From the NCBI GenBank assembly GCA_000495735.1, contig AYMD01000008.1:192954-243932 (forward strand): 50,979 bases of DNA, read 5' to 3'. Below, in pieces: positions 49,184 to 50,979 of this stretch (the first letter of the stretch is position 1; each line of letters starts with the position of its first letter). A program made the translations under genes and the position numbers. The notes beneath the pieces are model-generated. The model did not search any database and was not told where the DNA came from. It worked only from the letters and a program-made list of their open reading frames with translations. Source of the DNA: an uncultured Acidilobus sp. JCHS (GTDB taxonomy: Archaea; Thermoproteota; Thermoprotei_A; Sulfolobales; Acidilobaceae).

Positions 49184-49576
49184 ATGGTTTCGCCAGGGCC
49201 TGGCTTGGCCTACGAGGAGCTGGGCGCGCTCGTTGATATACTGCTCAGGCACGTTGAGAACCTGGACAGGAGCGAGAGGAGGATCTCAAACGTCAGCTCG
49301 CCAGCGGCGGCCGCCAGCGTGGCGCTCTACAAGTCGTGGAAGGCCTCCCTCCTGAGGCTGGCCCGCAAGGCCAGGGAGGTCTACGAGGAGGCCTCAGGCG
49401 GCAACAGGCTGGCCGCCTCCATCGACGCCTGTGAGCTCTTCGACATGGTCAATAAGGTCATACTGGGCTCCTCGCCTGAGGACCCCGTCTTCCTTGAGCT
49501 GAGGCCAACGCTGAGCTACCTGCGGAGCACAGCTATGGCGATCTGCTCACTGCCTCAGCCCACTATCCAGCCCTGA
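49184..49576 (+). CDS. Small helical protein, unknown
   Basis: A 130-residue protein predicted mostly helical, with a Lys/Arg/Glu-rich coil (YKSWKASLLRLARKAREVYEEA) and two cysteines. No domain is recognised. ATG 49184 gives the longest product; a TATA-like cctataag (49165-49172) is only 15-18 nt upstream of it and would suit the TTG at 49205 (LAYEELGALVDIL) better. The 3' end overlaps the surface-protein gene on the other strand by 22 nt. Confidence 0.55.
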   Translation: MVSPGPGLAYEELGALVDILLRHVENLDRSERRISNVSSPAAAASVALYKSWKASLLRLARKAREVYEEASGGNRLAASIDACELFDMVNKVILGSSPEDPVFLELRPTLSYLRSTAMAICSLPQPTIQP

Positions 49577-50979
49577 ACGGGCGCCGGGGGTCCTAGCAGC
49601 AGCCCTGGGGCAAGGGGAGCAAACGCGTAAGGGTATGAGCCTCCTGGCGGGAACACCGGGGCGTACCAGATTAGGTAAGGCGCCATAGAGGAGCTTGGCA
49701 CGAAGACAGCAAAGTAGGTGTCTGTGCCTATGTCCTGGTAATAAAGTACCTCTACCCTGTAATCACCTATTCTCGTCAGTATGGAGTTAAGCGGAGCCTC
49801 AAAAGTTACAGGGCTATTCCAATAATCGTAGTAGTCTGTTGCCCACACGGGCAGAAGCTCATATTTCCTCCAAGAACTGCCAAGCCAGCTCGTAAAGGAG
49901 CCTCCGCCGGGGCTGTTCTTCAGCAAGATTAATGTGCCGTCATCTGTTGTAGTAGCTATTGTTACATTAGGATTAATTACTTGGGCCCAACCCACGCCCT
50001 TAACAAGCCATGATATCTCATGCTGAGCCTCGTAGAGGCCATATGGCCATGGCTGACCCCCTATGAATTCGTTCTGATAGTTAAAGATAACATCATAGCC
50101 TTCTATAAGATAATTCTGCCAGTCGTATACAGGTTCGTCGCTAGGAACTGCCACTGACGGCTCACCATAGGATATGAATGTCCCGTTAGCTAAAACGGGT
50201 AGCACGGGTCGCACAATCACATCGTTAGCTGCCGAAAAACCGTTATAGACCTCTTCAGCTGAATTATTGTAATACATTATGGAGGGGTTTTGTGGCGAGT
50301 AATAAAGCATGGGCTTCTGCGAAGGCCCATTGTAAACAACGCAGTAGCCATAGCTTGCGCTGAAGTTTGATGTAACGCCATATAATGGAAGCGAGTAGAG
50401 GAACTCGGCTAGACCTCCATAAGAAAATCCTACCATGGTGCCTTTGTAATTATCAGAGCAGTAGTATGCCAACACATACCCGCCTGAGGTAGTTCCCCGC
50501 CAAGTTCCCCACCAAGTGTATTTGTATTCGTTGACAACGACAGAGTCAAACAGCGTCCCATTCTCATCAACGTATACCTGGTAGAGGACGCCGCGCTGCA
50601 TGACGTAGCCTATGTTGTCCAGGCTCAGGTCCTGCGTGTAGTAACTGTTAACCCCCCAGCTGGTGGTGCCTAACGTGGTGTCGTTAACGAACAGCATGTA
50701 TATGGTTAAGTTGTTGTAGGGTAGTATCTGCCTGTCAAGCCTCACCCAGACAGTCGCAGCCGAGGAGTTGAACGACTCTATCCAGCCGTTGAGCGGGTCC
50801 CACTGAGTGCCCGTCCAGTAGGCGAAGAGGACGTTGGCCAGCGGCACGTTGACGCCGTTAACGCTGTATGTTGTGGAGTACTTCTTGACCATTGCGTTAT
50901 TTAGGTTAACTGTAAGGTTAACGGTCAAGCCGGCAGGCGTTGGCAGGTTAGTAGGGTTATAGAGAATTATGGGCGTCAG
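49555..50979 (-). CDS. C-terminal part of a surface/secreted protein (DUF2341-like, PA14-like)
   Basis: The frame is open to the right edge, so the N-terminus, including any signal peptide, lies outside. The visible 474 residues start with a DUF2341-like domain (VNLNNAMVKKYSTTYSVNGV, then a beta segment with WIESF, ATVWVRLDRQI and LTIYMLFVNDTT). The middle is rich in Tyr, Asn, Ser and Gly with many N-x-S/T sites. A later section (ATTTDDGTLILLKNSPGGGS, SSWRKYELL, RVEVLYYQD) resembles a PA14-type carbohydrate-binding fold. The protein ends GPPAPVQGWIVG without a membrane anchor. The DNA is visibly more AT-rich than the adjacent genes. The role in cell surface or polysaccharide binding is inferred. 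Confidence 0.72.
   Translation of the reverse strand: MTPIILYNPTNLPTPAGLTVNLTVNLNNAMVKKYSTTYSVNGVNVPLANVLFAYWTGTQWDPLNGWIESFNSSAATVWVRLDRQILPYNNLTIYMLFVNDTTLGTTSWGVNSYYTQDLSLDNIGYVMQRGVLYQVYVDENGTLFDSVVVNEYKYTWWGTWRGTTSGGYVLAYYCSDNYKGTMVGFSYGGLAEFLYSLPLYGVTSNFSASYGYCVVYNGPSQKPMLYYSPQNPSIMYYNNSAEEVYNGFSAANDVIVRPVLPVLANGTFISYGEPSVAVPSDEPVYDWQNYLIEGYDVIFNYQNEFIGGQPWPYGLYEAQHEISWLVKGVGWAQVINPNVTIATTTDDGTLILLKNSPGGGSFTSWLGSSWRKYELLPVWATDYYDYWNSPVTFEAPLNSILTRIGDYRVEVLYYQDIGTDTYFAVFVPSSSMAPYLIWYAPVFPPGGSYPYAFAPLAPGLLLGPPAPVQGWIVG

Overview
The window reads as chromosomal DNA of a thermophilic crenarchaeon. The evidence is a GC-rich, tightly packed gene set with archaeal-type tRNA synthetases, a thermosome, a proteasome beta subunit, aCPSF1, glycerol-1-phosphate dehydrogenase, archaeosine transglycosylase, ribosomal protein S17e and an archaeal Lsm protein. 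Many starts are TTG or GTG, TATA-like boxes lie 25-40 nt before starts, and many genes look leaderless. An Acidilobales/Desulfurococcales-like host is my inference from gene content and GC; no rRNA is present to confirm it.

Layout. 1-2.9 kb: a divergent promoter, a possible structured minus-strand RNA, a TtuA-like tRNA thiolase, a radical SAM protein, a small unknown protein and an IS200/IS605-type relic. 2.9-19.8 kb: a translation block (ileS, a Cas4-like nuclease, argS, pheS-pheT-mptA, gltX) containing a nucleoside phosphorylase, a DUF2797-like protein and a glucoamylase plus maltokinase-like pair. 19.9-23.5 kb: isoprenoid genes (prenyl diphosphate synthase, type 2 IPP isomerase) and an amino acid permease. 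23.5-29.5 kb: small unknown proteins, a methyltransferase, an M24B peptidase homologue with an altered metal site, a molybdopterin oxidoreductase, a membrane-linked HerA-type ATPase and an AK6-like kinase. 29.5-35.5 kb: an AIR-synthase-like protein, a split MetE pair, thiolase, double-hotdog thioesterase and a Fur-like regulator. 35.5-42.4 kb: Nre DNA repair protein, aCPSF1, proteasome beta, egsA and thermosome. 42.5-49.6 kb: S17e, a ubiquitin-like/phosphoribosyltransferase fusion, carbamate kinase, a hotdog thioesterase, Lsm, TgtA, a PAC2 protein, a detached PUA protein, ornithine carbamoyltransferase and an unknown helical protein. 49.6 kb to the right edge: the C-terminal part of a large surface-type protein.

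Themes. RNA modification recurs: TtuA, TgtA plus a separate C2-PUA piece, and MptA as a possible pterin or 7-deazaguanine feeder. Protein quality control recurs: thermosome, proteasome beta and a PAC2 protein with an HbYX-like tail. The most unusual gene is 42754-43494. It encodes a MoaD/TtuB/SAMP-like beta-grasp domain ending in Gly-Gly, joined in frame to a purine phosphoribosyltransferase whose first codon after the Gly-Gly is GTG. Several divergent gene pairs also share one near-palindromic TATA element sitting about 25-40 nt from both start codons.

No tRNA, rRNA or CRISPR array was recognised. The largest stretch without a convincing gene is 14395-14774.
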